NCBI GenBank assembly: GCA_028622995.1
Contig: JAJQJQ010000010.1
Coordinates: 5,941,650 to 6,005,649 of the forward strand
Origin: Panagrolaimus kolymaensis
Lineage: Eukaryota; Nematoda; Chromadorea; Rhabditida; Panagrolaimidae
DNA: 64,000 nt
Direction: 5' to 3'
Part shown: in pieces, positions 1 through 10,603 of the stretch
How positions within the stretch are numbered: the first letter of the stretch is position 1
Layout: every line of letters starts with the position of its first letter
Made by a program: the position numbers and the translations under genes
The notes under the pieces: generated by a model
What the model was told of the DNA's origin: nothing
What the model saw: only the letters and a program-made list of their open reading frames with translations
The model's database searches: none

Positions 1-2
1 CC

Positions 3-1409
3 GTTAAAAGTGTATGCTCTTATTATCAACATAGAGTGAAATTCACTCCTGAAGATACACCATTGCATAAAATGTTGGATGAATTTAAAACAGTAAGCAG
101 AATGTTAAAAACACGCAAAAGCTAAAAATCAAATTTAAGGGCGAATATCATTTAGCTGTGGTCCAGAAAAAATCAGTAGCAGATAATGGTGAAAATAAAG
201 TTACCGAAGAGGATAATGTGATAGAAAAATATGAAGAAATTACTGGAATTGTAACTCTTGAAGATATTTTAGAAGAAATTTTACAAGCTGAAATTATCGA
301 TGAAACTGATGTCATCGTGGATAATAAATTCAGGGCGAAACGAGTCTTTAAAACTGTAAGCAAAAATAATCTTCGAGAAAATAAAAAAGTAATTTTTTTA
401 GACCCGCTCAAGTGGCCATTTTGGTGCTCATGAAAATTGGAAAAATATTTCCGCTCCATTAGCAGAAATGACCGTTCAATGGCTTCTTACTCATGCATCA
501 ATTTTTGATGAAACATATTTAGATAAAAGAGCCATGCATATGCTTATACGAAAAAATGTTCACAAGGTAGGTGCATAGAAAAAAATGGTTTAAAGATCAA
601 ATGAAAAAAAAGAAAGGGAAATGCCAAAGTGAAAACAAAAACAGAGAGATAATGTTTTTATTTTTCACACTTTTTTTACGTGTATTTAAAAAAGGTCAAA
701 CAAACGGACTATTTTCTTTTAAAAAGGAAGCTTTTGTTTCTTTGAAAACCAAAAAAAACAAAAATGTAAAAATTAATTTTGCAGATAGAATTCCCCAATT
801 GCAATGATATCGGTGAAGTTGAACGTGTCCAGCTTTATACAGCCGGTGAAACCTCCCGACGATTTATTCTCATTTTGGAAGGAAGTGCTACCATTAGATT
901 CCCTGAAAGTGGACAAAAATTTCGTGTTGGTCCATGGGAATATTTTGGAATAGAAGTGGTTGAAAAAATTAAAACTATTTTAAGTTCAGATTATTCTCGA
1001 GGAAGTTTAGTTTCTATTCATTCAGGCAAGTTTTTTAACTTTTATTTTTCGATTCGCAAAATTTATAAAATCAAAATTTTAAGGGGAATTAGAAAAATTT
1101 GGTAAAGTTGGATTTATTCCCGATTATGAATTATATGTTTCTGAAATGTGTAAATATCTTCAAATCACAGTGAAAACATATTTAAATGCTCTTCAAGTGA
1201 GCGACTTAGCTTATTCAGTTCGAGAATCAAATATCAACAATCGAAAACGATCAGCCACCCATCCACTTAGACCTTTCAATACTTCTTTACAAACTATCAC
1301 ATATACAAATTCTAAAGACGGAGACGGACCATTATTAAAAATTCCTGAAGAAATTATGCGATATCATAGTCTTGAAAAACTTCGTAGTGAGTTTAATGAA
1401 TCGAAATGA
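3..1409 (+). CDS. CNNM-family metal transporter, C-terminal part (5' end outside window)
   Basis: CNNM (ancient conserved domain) proteins are membrane proteins with a CBS-pair module and a cyclic-nucleotide-binding-homology domain (CNBH) in the cytosol, linked to Mg2+ and other divalent-cation transport. Exons: 3-92, 140-355, 402-566, 785-1025, 1084-1409; phases agree and give 345 residues. Exons 1-2 read [18 protein letters not shown] and then [20 protein letters not shown], the CBS2 signature of this family. Exon 3 carries the linker helix ending [17 protein letters not shown]. Exons 4-5 are the CNBH domain ([20 protein letters not shown], then FIPDYELYV...[13 protein letters not shown]). 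The transmembrane DUF21 part and CBS1 must lie upstream of base 1. The intron after 1025 starts with GC (ggcaagt) rather than GT. The last exon ends FNESK at a TGA. Confidence 0.93.
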
Positions 1410-2534
1410 TAGAAAATAAAAAAGAGTATTTTTCCCACGCATCATTTTTTTATAAATAATTTTGAGATCGTTTTCATAAAAAAAAGGAAGAAGATTATTC
1501 ACAATAGCCATTTCGTTGATTTTGAATATCTGCGAATAAGAGCGAGAGAAAAAGAAAAAAGCAATTTTGTTTGATAGTTTTTTTTGTTGTTGTTGTTGCA
1601 AAAAATATACTTTTGTTTCGAATCATAGCTTTCGCCGTCATCCATATCCAAGGTTTGATATAAATTAAGAAAGAGAAAAAACAGCTGCGTAAAAAAATAT
1701 AAACAAAATAGTGATCAAAAACTAAAAAATACAGTACCAATTATTTTCAGGGTAATTTTGAGATACCTGACGATGAGCCATGGTTTTCATCAGAATAAGA
1801 AACCAATCTTTTTGCTTACAAAAAAACAAAATATCTGAAGATTGGCGTCGGCTTTGCTTCTTCTAATCCTTCAACATATCTTTTTTAACCTTTAATATGC
1901 TTTAAAATGGTATGTGTGTACATATGCAATGTTGTTAGCTGATTAATGTATCCATGTATTTGTGCTTTAACCCTTTAATGAAAAATATCATTTTTAACCT
2001 TTTAATATTGCTTGTTCGTAGCTTTAAAACCTTTGTGTTTAAATGTTAAAAAGGAAGTAATCCCTGGAATGTTAAAACAAAACAAAAAATTTTTTTTGAG
2101 TAATCAAGTTACATACTTTAGCTGTTTCACTTTTGACAATTCCACAATTATTGCCTTTATGTAATAACTCTGTTGTTTAACTTCTATGTGATTGTCCGAA
2201 TTTCCTTACTGTATTAACTTCTTTAGCTTTGTACATACAAAAGAGACAAAAAGAAAAGAAAAAACTGCTAAATAATAGCTCTCGAAAAAATTTATTCAAT
2301 CAATACAACTTTATGGAATGAAACAAAAAAATTACATACATACAAACAATCAAAGATTTAGGCATAAATGTTATACATACATAAAATAAATAACTAGCGA
2401 AGTACATATGTAAAATTTAGTGAAAAAGGTAAAGTATGCAGCGAAAAGAATACATAAAATAAATTATAAGTTATTTACACGTAATGAAACATTTCTTTTC
2501 ACTTTGATTGTAAAACAAAGAATGCACGATCAAA
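1410..2534. other. Convergent 3' spacer between CNNM and WBP2-like genes
   Basis: No supported gene. It is the meeting point of two 3' ends and is A/T-rich with a short gtt repeat near 1585. One possible extra coding piece is 1751-1795, which follows a good ttattttcag acceptor and reads a 14-residue acidic end to a TAA (see findings); it could not be joined in phase to the CNNM gene. Confidence 0.6.
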
Positions 2535-3526
2535 TTAGACTTTTGGAGGCAATGCAGGAGCTTCATAAGGTGGTGGTGGTTCTGATGGTGGCGCAGTTGG
2601 ATTTCGACGATGAAGATCTGGATACATGGCATTTTGATTTGATTGTACATCACCAGCAGGGTATGGTGGATTAGATGCAGGAAAATTTGGATTGCCAGAT
2701 GCAGGATATGGTGGATTACCATTAGCAGGATATGTTGGATTACAAGGAGCAGCATTTGGTGGAGGTTGTTGTCCATTATACCCGTTCATACCTGGATAAG
2801 GTGGAGGTTGATCGTAAACATAAACATTTGTTGGAACATCATTAAATACATTTCCAGCATAATTATAACCTTGAAAATTGTTTTGATAATAATAAGATGG
2901 TGGCATTTCACGATAACCAGTAGTTGGTGCTTCATAAGCTGGTGGACGATCGAAGACGAAAATTGCGCCAGCTGAAACACATAAAAAAATGTTAGTTTGA
3001 GAACAAAATAAAAAAGTTTAACCTGTATCATTTGCTCGAATAAGAGCTTGTCCAAAGTGAATACATCCACCTTTTGGGAAAGTAGTCCTCCAAACGACAT
3101 CACCTTCATAATTACCACCTGGTTGAGAAATGGCAGTTCCTTTCATATAGTTTGCACCAAAAATTGGTTGTTCGAGTTTAACATTGCGCATACAGAAGAA
3201 AGGCATCGAGAATGAACGAAGGTTTCCACTTTTGGTGTTGATAAAAATGACCTGAAAAAGCATAAGAATATAATAAGAGGTTATCAATTATTGGAGCTTA
3301 TTACTCGATGAGAAGTCAAGTAGATATATCCATGAAACTTTCTACCATTAAAAACAGCATTATCATTGGCTTCAAATTCCATATCAACACTTTGAGAGAA
3401 AAGAAGAATGCTAAAAAAGGTTCAAATTGATTAATCCGTTAATGAAAACACACTTAAAACTTACATTTCTCCTTGATAAAGTAAAACACCACGGCCATCA
3501 GGAGTATGAGACGTATTAACCGACAT
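2535..3526 (-). CDS. WBP2-like protein (WW-domain-binding protein 2), GRAM-like domain plus PPxY tail
   Basis: WBP2 proteins are adaptors that use proline-rich PPxY motifs to bind WW-domain proteins such as YAP and Nedd4-type ligases. Exons on the minus strand: 3465-3526, 3305-3410, 3023-3251, 2535-2971; joined length 834 bp, 277 residues. The N-terminal half has the GRAM-like core seen in WBP2 (GYIYLTSHRVIFINTKSGNL, SFSMPFFCMRNVKLEQPIFG, ANYMKGT). The C-terminal 140 residues are rich in Pro, Asn, Tyr and Gly with several PPxY-type motifs (DRPPAYEAP, QPPPYPG, NPPYP repeats, PPPPYEAPALPPKV). The NPPYPAxGN stretch is a short internal tandem repeat. The ATG at 3526 was chosen because it opens the conserved N-terminus and sits 16 bases after an acceptor-like ttttttag. 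Confidence 0.93.
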
Positions 3527-3542
3527 AATTGGTTTACAAAAT

Positions 3543-3552
3543 CTAAAAAATT
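3543..3552 (-). promoter_or_regulatory. Acceptor-like site just upstream of the WBP2 ATG (possible trans-splice site)
   Basis: Read on the minus strand, a T-run followed by AG lies 16 bases upstream of the WBP2 start codon. In nematodes such a site in front of the first codon often accepts a spliced leader. A cis intron in the 5' UTR is equally possible from sequence alone. Confidence 0.4.
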
Positions 3553-4807
3553 GCAAATATTAAACTTTTAAAAAGGCTTAAATGGAAAAAATGAAAGTTT
3601 ATAAGAACGACACGAAACAGTAAAGAAATTTCTAGATAAATAACCAAAGCACGCTGATTCAGAGCAATATATTACGTTGCGAAATAAAACTCACAAGCTG
3701 GCAGGAAAATTGGAAAAAAAGGAGGCAGAAAGAAAAAACAACAACAAAAAAGCAAAAGGGAAAGGAAGGAAGGAACAGCGCGTGTATGTGAAAGATTTTA
3801 TTCAAAGCAATAAAATGTTCCCCTCATCTAACATAAAAAGTAAAAATTAACAAATGTAATTGTTTCGGTTAAAAATAATTAAATTTAGCTTTGTTAGTAT
3901 TTTAAAAATACGATGGCGATGGCGGTGAAAACTATCATGAATATTATTGAAGAAGCACTAACAAAAAAAAATCAAATGAAGACTCAAAAAATTTTTTGCG
4001 GTTTAGTTTTGCCAACGAAAAAAAAGATCTTTCTTTTATTCTCTTATTCAAAGAATGGATAAAAGCCATAACTCATTTATTGCACAGATCTTTTATAATG
4101 GAAATATTTTAGTTTGCTTTCTAATCATCGGTTAATACCCAATTTAATTTGAGGTAAATATAATTTCCAGCTCTTTCTTTTTAAAGTGGCTCGGATAAAA
4201 ATAAATAAATTTTGGAAAGTTTTGCTTTCAAGCAAAACAAATAAAAATGTATTCAATGAAACGGATAAATTCATAGTGGATGAAAGATAGGCATAATCAG
4301 AGTTAACAGATATTAGAAGAAGAAGATATTGAAGTAATGTCTTACTCCTTTTCGAGATAAAATTAATAAGCAAATCTATGGTAAAACGCCATTTTGTAGA
4401 ATGTTAGAAATGTGGAAACCTTTTATTATCCCAAATCTCTTTGATAGTATGAAACAATATTTTGGCAGTTACATATGATAATCATTTTGTTTATGAATAA
4501 TAAATCTTGATTTAAAAAAAAGAAGAAGAGTGTATTTTGTTTTACACATTTGCCGAAAAAAATGCTTTGGTAGAAGTAAAAAAAATTGTGCTTCATTTTT
4601 TGGTTGATCAAGATATTTATTGTTGGTTTTATAAAATTTGGTCTAAAACTAAATAAAATTTTTTGTAAAGAAGCTTGTGTATATTTTGTACGATTTTTTA
4701 GGATGCTTCAATCAATCTGTTTTTGGTGAGGAAAAGAATTCACATGATTACCATATAAATGCATTAACAATGTGAGAGACTATTGTTTTTGAAAGAATCG
4801 TGCTTTC
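3553..4807. other. Intergenic, no gene seen
   Basis: Divergent region between the WBP2-like gene (minus) and the four-pass membrane protein gene (plus). It is A/T-rich with purine-rich tracts near 3715-3780. The short open frames here have no family resemblance and no splice-consistent partners. Confidence 0.6.
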
Positions 4808-4983
4808 ATATAAGACGCCGATATTTAAAAAGTTTTAGGACAGTGCTAAATTTCGCACTTTTTTGAAAAAGTGTCTCTTTTGCCAAAAAAATCAATTGAA
4901 AAAAATGGCAAAAGAGACACTTTTTCAAAAAAGTGAGAAATTTAGCACTGTCCTAAAACTTTTTAAATATCGGCGTCTTATAT
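4808..4983. mobile_element. 176-bp near-perfect hairpin, MITE-like
   Basis: The left arm, from 4808 (ATATAAGACGCCGATATTTA), is mirrored by the right arm ending at 4983. The arms pair for about 75-80 bases with one visible mismatch (cgcactt versus ctcactt) around a short A/T loop near 4887-4905. The outermost bases are TATAAGACG...CGTCTTATA, so a TA duplication of the Tc1/mariner kind is possible. No transposase is encoded. It lies 57 bp before the start codon of the next gene, inside its promoter or 5' UTR. Confidence 0.75.
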
Positions 4984-5040
4984 CTTCTTCACCTTTCCTT
5001 TTCTATTTTCTTCATTTTTTTTTACAGCCGAAAGGAGAAG

Positions 5041-6289
5041 ATGCCTTCTATTTATATCAACGAAAATCATATCGATTCTACAGCTTTTCATCCATATCTA
5101 AGTAATCAGCCAACAGCAGCAGCAACAACACTCATCGATAAAACTCCCCAAACAACAACGACCGAAGCTTCAAACAATAAGATTCGTTCTTTTAAATATT
5201 AATCTTTTGTTTTGATTAATTATTTATAAGATTTTCAGACTGTTGAATTTATTTTGTCAAATGCTAAATACATATTTCTACCAATTACTAGCTTTATTGA
5301 TTGGTTGCATTCATTTGCAGGTATTCCTGATAATGTTTATAAAGAGCAAAAGTATTTTGTTTGGTCATTACATTGTACAGTGAGCGTTTTAAATCTCCAC
5401 CATTTTTATATCTATTTTATTATTTGAGGTATGGCTTCTTATGTCAGTAGTTTTTGCTGTTGGTTCATTTTTTGCTATGTTTAATCCAATAATGAATGAA
5501 CTTGTGGCACTTCAAAACGAACTAAATACTAAAAACAATCGAAATTTTGGCATCTTTGAAGTGTTAATGAGCTTACCGCCTTGTAAGTTAAAAGTAACCC
5601 TTTTCAAAAATTTCTCTTACAGTTTCTTGCTTTAGTTGGTTACATTCAGAAGTTTATGTTTTTTCAATTATTTTGCTTTCTTCACGCGTTACTTGTGATA
5701 ATCGGATTTAAAGCTCGCCTACCAATCTTCTTTGCACCTTCACAAATTGCTTTGGTACCATTCATTCTTTGTTTACTTTTCCTTTGTTTATTTAGAAAAC
5801 GTTTCAGCTGATTTATATTGTGAAACTAATTATTGATTTTGGAATAGGATTTTGGTTTATTTTATCAGATGCTTATCTTTCCTTTCAACGATTAAACGAT
5901 GGCGGATTCCATATTCAACGATTTGTTGTTGAAAACAATGAAAATAGTGTCAAATTTGGACTCTTTGATAATGGTTAATCTTTTTAAAGTGTAAACACAA
6001 GCTTTATGACTTGCTTTTTTAGAAGTTCTCCCCATTGTTTCTGCAACCATCTCTGTTATCTTTTTTTTATCAGTGGTTTCATTTGAATACATTATTGAAC
6101 GATCAATGCAATGTTTAGAATACGACTTTTTTATCACTGATAAAAAAGTATGTCATTTTTTCTTTGAAGGACTAAATTTTGAATAAAGTTGATAGTTTCT
6201 ACTAAAGCTTAGTTTCTTTTCATAAACTAAAGTTATTTTATTGTTAGAATTACATGCAGGAACTTATTCGGGAAAGAATAAACAAATAG
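5041..6289 (+). CDS. Four-pass membrane protein, unrecognised family
   Basis: Exons 5041-5185, 5231-5379, 5429-5582, 5636-5754, 5808-5973, 6023-6147 and 6248-6289 join in phase to 299 residues; all introns are GT-AG and most are 44-53 bp. The N-terminal 48 residues are Thr/Ala/Asn-rich and hydrophilic. Four hydrophobic segments follow: VWLLMSVVFAVGSFFAMF (about 99-116), KFMFFQLFCFLHALLVIIGF (about 155-174), YIVKLIIDFGIGFWFILSDA (about 192-211) and VLPIVSATISVIFFLSVVSF (about 247-266). I do not recognise the family. If the last donor is not used, the sixth exon runs on to a stop at 6185 with a different short tail. The ATG follows a tttttttacag acceptor by 13 bases. Exon 1 joins exon 2 only if the acceptor at 5230 is used. 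Confidence 0.75.
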
Positions 6290-7947
6290 CAATCAAACCA
6301 CAGCGACGTTGAATCACATTTTTTTTTTGAACCCTCTCAACGTGGCTCAATGCCACATAACAAAACAAAATCATCTGAATTTGAAGTTGAAATATTTTGA
6401 TCTTATTTGATTTTTTTGTACATTATTTTTTTACATCTGTTCCATTATCTTAATTCGTATTATTTTCTTATCTTTCTTGAATTTTTTTATAATGACTTTG
6501 TCATTGTAAGTATTGAAATTGAATTTATTTAAAATAAATAAAATAATATTTTTGTGATTATCATCAATAATGCTAAAAGGCTTTTAGCATGACGATTTAT
6601 TCTTTTATTCATCAAAAAAGAGACTCGTTTATTAATATTCTTTAATGAAAAAAGTGTTAAGTTGCAAAAAAAAGAGGAATATTGATTTAACAGCTCTAGC
6701 AAACAGACAATTTTTTTATTATTGTTTTCAGCAGTTGCCATAATTTTGACCCTTTTTTTTGCTTATTTTCAAAGTCAAAAAGAAAGAAAATTTGGTCAAA
6801 GATGATGACCCTTTAGGATGGAAGGAAGGGGAACGATCGTAAAAAACTGAAACGCACGTCTCGTTTATTTTGTATTGAATATTGGTTGAAAATCACTTTT
6901 ATGCGCAAAAAAAATATGACCTCTAAAAATGAGATTTGCAAAGCCTTGACCTCGTTAATCTTAGTGCCTCCATCCCCACATTTATCCATTCATTTCATAC
7001 ATTGATTAATTTTTTTTTTTGAATGTTTTTGTCGTCATCTCAAATTTATTATTCCCTTTTTAAAATAAAAGTTGGTCAAAAAGAAGTATGAAAGAAATTA
7101 ATAAAAGCAACCAATTTCACAGAAATGGAATTGAAAAAAAATACTTTTAAACAAATTTTAAAACCTCAAAAAAAGGATGAAAATTCAAAAACTAAAAACG
7201 ATGAGGAAGAGGAAAAAAAGTGTTTTATTTGATCAGGCCGGCCACAGACGCATAATATAATACGTTCATGATGAAAGTTATAAATGCGCAATTTTGCAAT
7301 TTTTTTTTGCTTACATTTCAAAAGCTCAAACACACGCAGCTTTTTTATAAGAAAAACTCTTTCGTATCCATTTGCTTTGCTGCATATTCGAAATATTTCT
7401 TCTCTCTTACATTCATTTATTTTATTTTGGTTTCATAAACTCACTTAGCTTTATTTCTTTTTTAAACAATTTTTGTTGAAACACTTTATTAACTAATTTT
7501 TTATTGTCCATTTTCTCAATCATAAAAAAGAAAAGAAGAAAAGAGATACTTTGTTTTGTTATTGTAATTTTTTGCAGTTTGATACAATAAAAAAAACAGG
7601 AAAGTTTCCTTGAGAAATGCATAACAAAAAAGAAAAAATAAAGGCGGTTCAAAAAAAAATAAATGCGCGTACGTTCGCAAGGGCAACGGGGTTGACCATC
7701 ACAAACTTATTTTCTTCTTATTGCTCTGCCAACGAAAAATACATACATTGCAGGAAAAAAAAAAAGAAGGCGTGACTGACATACTCTCTATCATCCAATA
7801 GAAGGAGCCCACGCGGAGTTAGTTTGAAGAGAGAATAGGAAGGAAGACCACGTTTCCTTGCCATCACTATTTATTTTTTTAACCAAATACATAATATTTG
7901 AGGTGCTGTTTGCTGCTGAATATCGCCTTAGTTTGAGTGAAGCAAAG
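6290..7947. other. Intergenic, promoter side of PDI
   Basis: No supported gene. It contains long T and A runs, a 21-base dyad at 6570-6590 (atgctaaaag/cttttagcat around one G) and, near 7239, the only GGCCGGCC seen in the window. The stretch 7790-7947 is the likely PDI promoter and 5' UTR. A ccttag acceptor-like site lies about 18 bases before the PDI ATG. Confidence 0.55.
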
Positions 7948-9626
7948 ATGTTGAAGTTGGTTGTGGCCCTTCTTTTTGTTACTGCTTTTGTATATGGTGC
8001 CGATGTTGAAGAAGAAGATAATGTTCTTATATTAACTAAGGTTTGTTTATTTGTTTAATGATTTTTAAAAGATTTTATTTTTGGGAATAAGAAAAAAGAC
8101 TGCAAAGTTTAGGCAAAAATTATTTTAATGCAATTTTTATGTCCCTCATTTTTAATGTTGAAATTTTTTTCTAGGATAATTTTGATGATGTTATGAAAGA
8201 AAATGAAATCGTTCTCGTTGAATTTTATGCTCCTTGGTGTGGACATTGTAAAGCTTTAGCTCCAGAATATGCTAAAGCTGCAACCCAATTGAAAGAAGAA
8301 GGTTCAGCGGTTAAACTTGGTAAAGTTGATTCCACCATTCATTCTGACCTTTCATCCAACTACGAAGTTCGCGGCTATCCTACCCTCAAACTTTTCCGCA
8401 ACGGTAAACCATCCGAATATGGCGGTGGACGTGATCAAGCTTCCATCGTTGCTTGGCTTAAAAAGAAGACTGGACCAGTTGCTAAGGAACTCAAAACTGT
8501 TGATGAAATCAAAGATTTCCAAGATTCAGCTGATGTTGTTGTCATTGGATACTTTAAGGTACACATTACTTTTTTATTGCCTTTCATATTTTATATATAT
8601 TCTATTGTATTATAGAAAGCTGACTCCGATGATGCTAAAGTCTTCCTTGAAGTTGCCGCTTCAGTTGATGATGTTCCATTCGCTATTGTTCATGAAAAAT
8701 CTGCTGCTGAAGGAGCTGAATTCAAAAATGAAGGAGTTTCCCTTTTCAAGAAATTCGATGAAGGCCGCATTGACTTTGATGAAACCGTAGCCGCGGATAA
8801 AATCAAAGCTTGGATTCAAGCTGGCCGCCTTGCCCTCGTTTCTGAATTCTCTCAAGAAACCGCTCCCGTCATTTTCGGTGGGGAAATCAAATCTCACAAT
8901 TTGCTTTTCCTTTCCAAAGAATCTGCTGATTATGAAAAGCTCATGGGTGAATTCCGTGCCGCTGCAAAAGACTTCAAAGGCAAACTTCTCTTCGTTTTCA
9001 TCAACACCGATGGTGAAGATAATGCAAGAATTATGGAATTCTTCGGACTTAAAAAGGAAGACCTCCCAGCTATGCGTTTGATCTCACTTGAAGAAGATAT
9101 GACTAAATTCAAGCCAACTTTCACTGATATCACAACTGAAAACATTGTTAAATTCACTCAAGATTATCTTGATGGCAAAGTTAAGCCCCATCTTATGAGT
9201 GAAGAAGTTCCAGAAGATTGGGATAAAACTCCAGTCAAGACTCTTGTCGGTAAAAACTTCGATGAAGTTGCTCGTGATAATACCAAGAACGTCCTCGTTG
9301 AATTCTATGCTCCATGGTGCGGACATTGCAAACAATTGGTTCCAATTTGGGATAAACTTGGAGAAAAATATAAGGATCATGAAAATATTGTCATCGCTAA
9401 AATGGATTCAACCACCAATGAAGTTGAAGATGTTAAAGTTCAATCATTCCCAACCATCAAATTCTTCCCAGCTAATTCCAATAAAGTCGTTGATTACAGT
9501 GGTGATCGAACTCTTGATGCCTTTGTTAAATTCCTTGAATCCGGCGGTAAAACTGGTGCAGGTCTCTCTGATGCTGAAAAAGCTGAAGAAGAAGCTGATG
9601 ATGATGAAGGTCACACCGAACTTTAA
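7948..9626 (+). CDS. pdi-2: Protein disulfide isomerase (PDI, a-b-b'-a' type)
   Basis: This ER enzyme forms and rearranges disulfides; in animals it is also the beta subunit of collagen prolyl 4-hydroxylase. Exons 7948-8040, 8175-8558 and 8616-9626 join to 495 residues, the usual PDI length. Residues 1-18 form a signal peptide ([18 protein letters not shown]). Two thioredoxin domains carry the active site APWCGHCK, with cysteines at 53/56 and 394/397; two inactive thioredoxin-fold domains lie between them. The acidic tail ends in HTEL, a KDEL-type ER retention signal typical of nematode PDI. An upstream in-frame Met at 7858 is ignored because the signal peptide begins at 7948. Codons are richer in C at third positions than in neighbouring genes, as expected for a highly expressed gene. 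AATAAA-like signals follow the stop at once. The symbol is given by similarity to the nematode pdi-2 type. Confidence 0.97.
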
Positions 9627-10603
9627 ATAAATAATATAATAAATATCTCTCTCTCATCCTTTCTTTTGTTATGTTTTTTTTTTCAATTTTCTTTTTTTGC
9701 AATTTCGGGTTTACGCAAATTGCCTGTTTATTAAGTTTTTTTATTGTTTTATATTTTGACCATTTGAGGTGTTATAATTTCTATGGGGCGATGATCCGAT
9801 CTCTCTTTGGATCGGAACAAAAAAAATTCCAGCTGTTTTTTTAAAAATATTTTTTATATATTGTTTTATTTAAAAAGTAGGATTATCTCCGATTTATTAT
9901 GATATTTAAATAAAAAATTAAATTATTATTATTTTTACTCATGTGTTTATTTATACAAAAATTACAGAAAATCCTTTTATCACGTTTTCGATAAATGAGT
10001 CAATTTAATGGAAAAAATCAAACATAGTCTAAAATCGATTTTATCGAAGTAGGAAAGCGGAAGTCAGTCATACCAAAAGTCAAACAAATATTGCCAGCGC
10101 GTTTTTTGATGAAATAAAAAATAAGCTTTACACGTGTCCCGCCCGTTAGCACACAAGGTCACTAACGGCTTGACTCGTAAAAAAAAGATCATAGAGAATG
10201 AAAGACTTTGCGAGCATAAATCAAAAAAAAGGCTTGAACATAAACTTTCCAAATATGATTATTTAGAAATTAAATTTCATATTTTTTGTGTTAATTTATA
10301 AAACCTTTGATTAGGTTGATATTTCAAAGCAGGTTAAAGGAAAAATGTTTGACTTAAAATTATTAAATTATTTTAACCTTTATAAACATAATATAACAAT
10401 AAACATAAAGAGAAATTCAAAAATTTTAAAATCAACATAATTAGAAAAAAACAATAACCAATAAAAATGCATATTTAATTCATCGCTCCTGAGGTTTTTG
10501 AAAAACTTTAAGGATAAGCAGCAACAGCAGCAGATATAATACATATTGCTATACTCGAATTCGAGAGGTATTTAACAGTAAAAATTAAAATAAATAAATT
10601 AAT
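9627..10603. other. Convergent 3' spacer between PDI and the GTPBP1-like gene
   Basis: No supported gene. Overlapping aataaa motifs at 9627-9650 are likely PDI polyadenylation signals. Poly-A/T rich; a 12-base palindrome (ctcgaattcgag) lies near 10554. Confidence 0.6.

Noticed and set aside
5623..5635. Acceptor at 5621-5622 for the fourth exon of the membrane protein
   Set aside because: It gives a frame that soon stops; the next AG at 5634-5635 keeps the frame open.
7858..7947. Upstream in-frame extension of PDI
   Set aside because: It would bury the signal peptide behind 30 residues of poor sequence; the ATG at 7948 starts a normal signal peptide.
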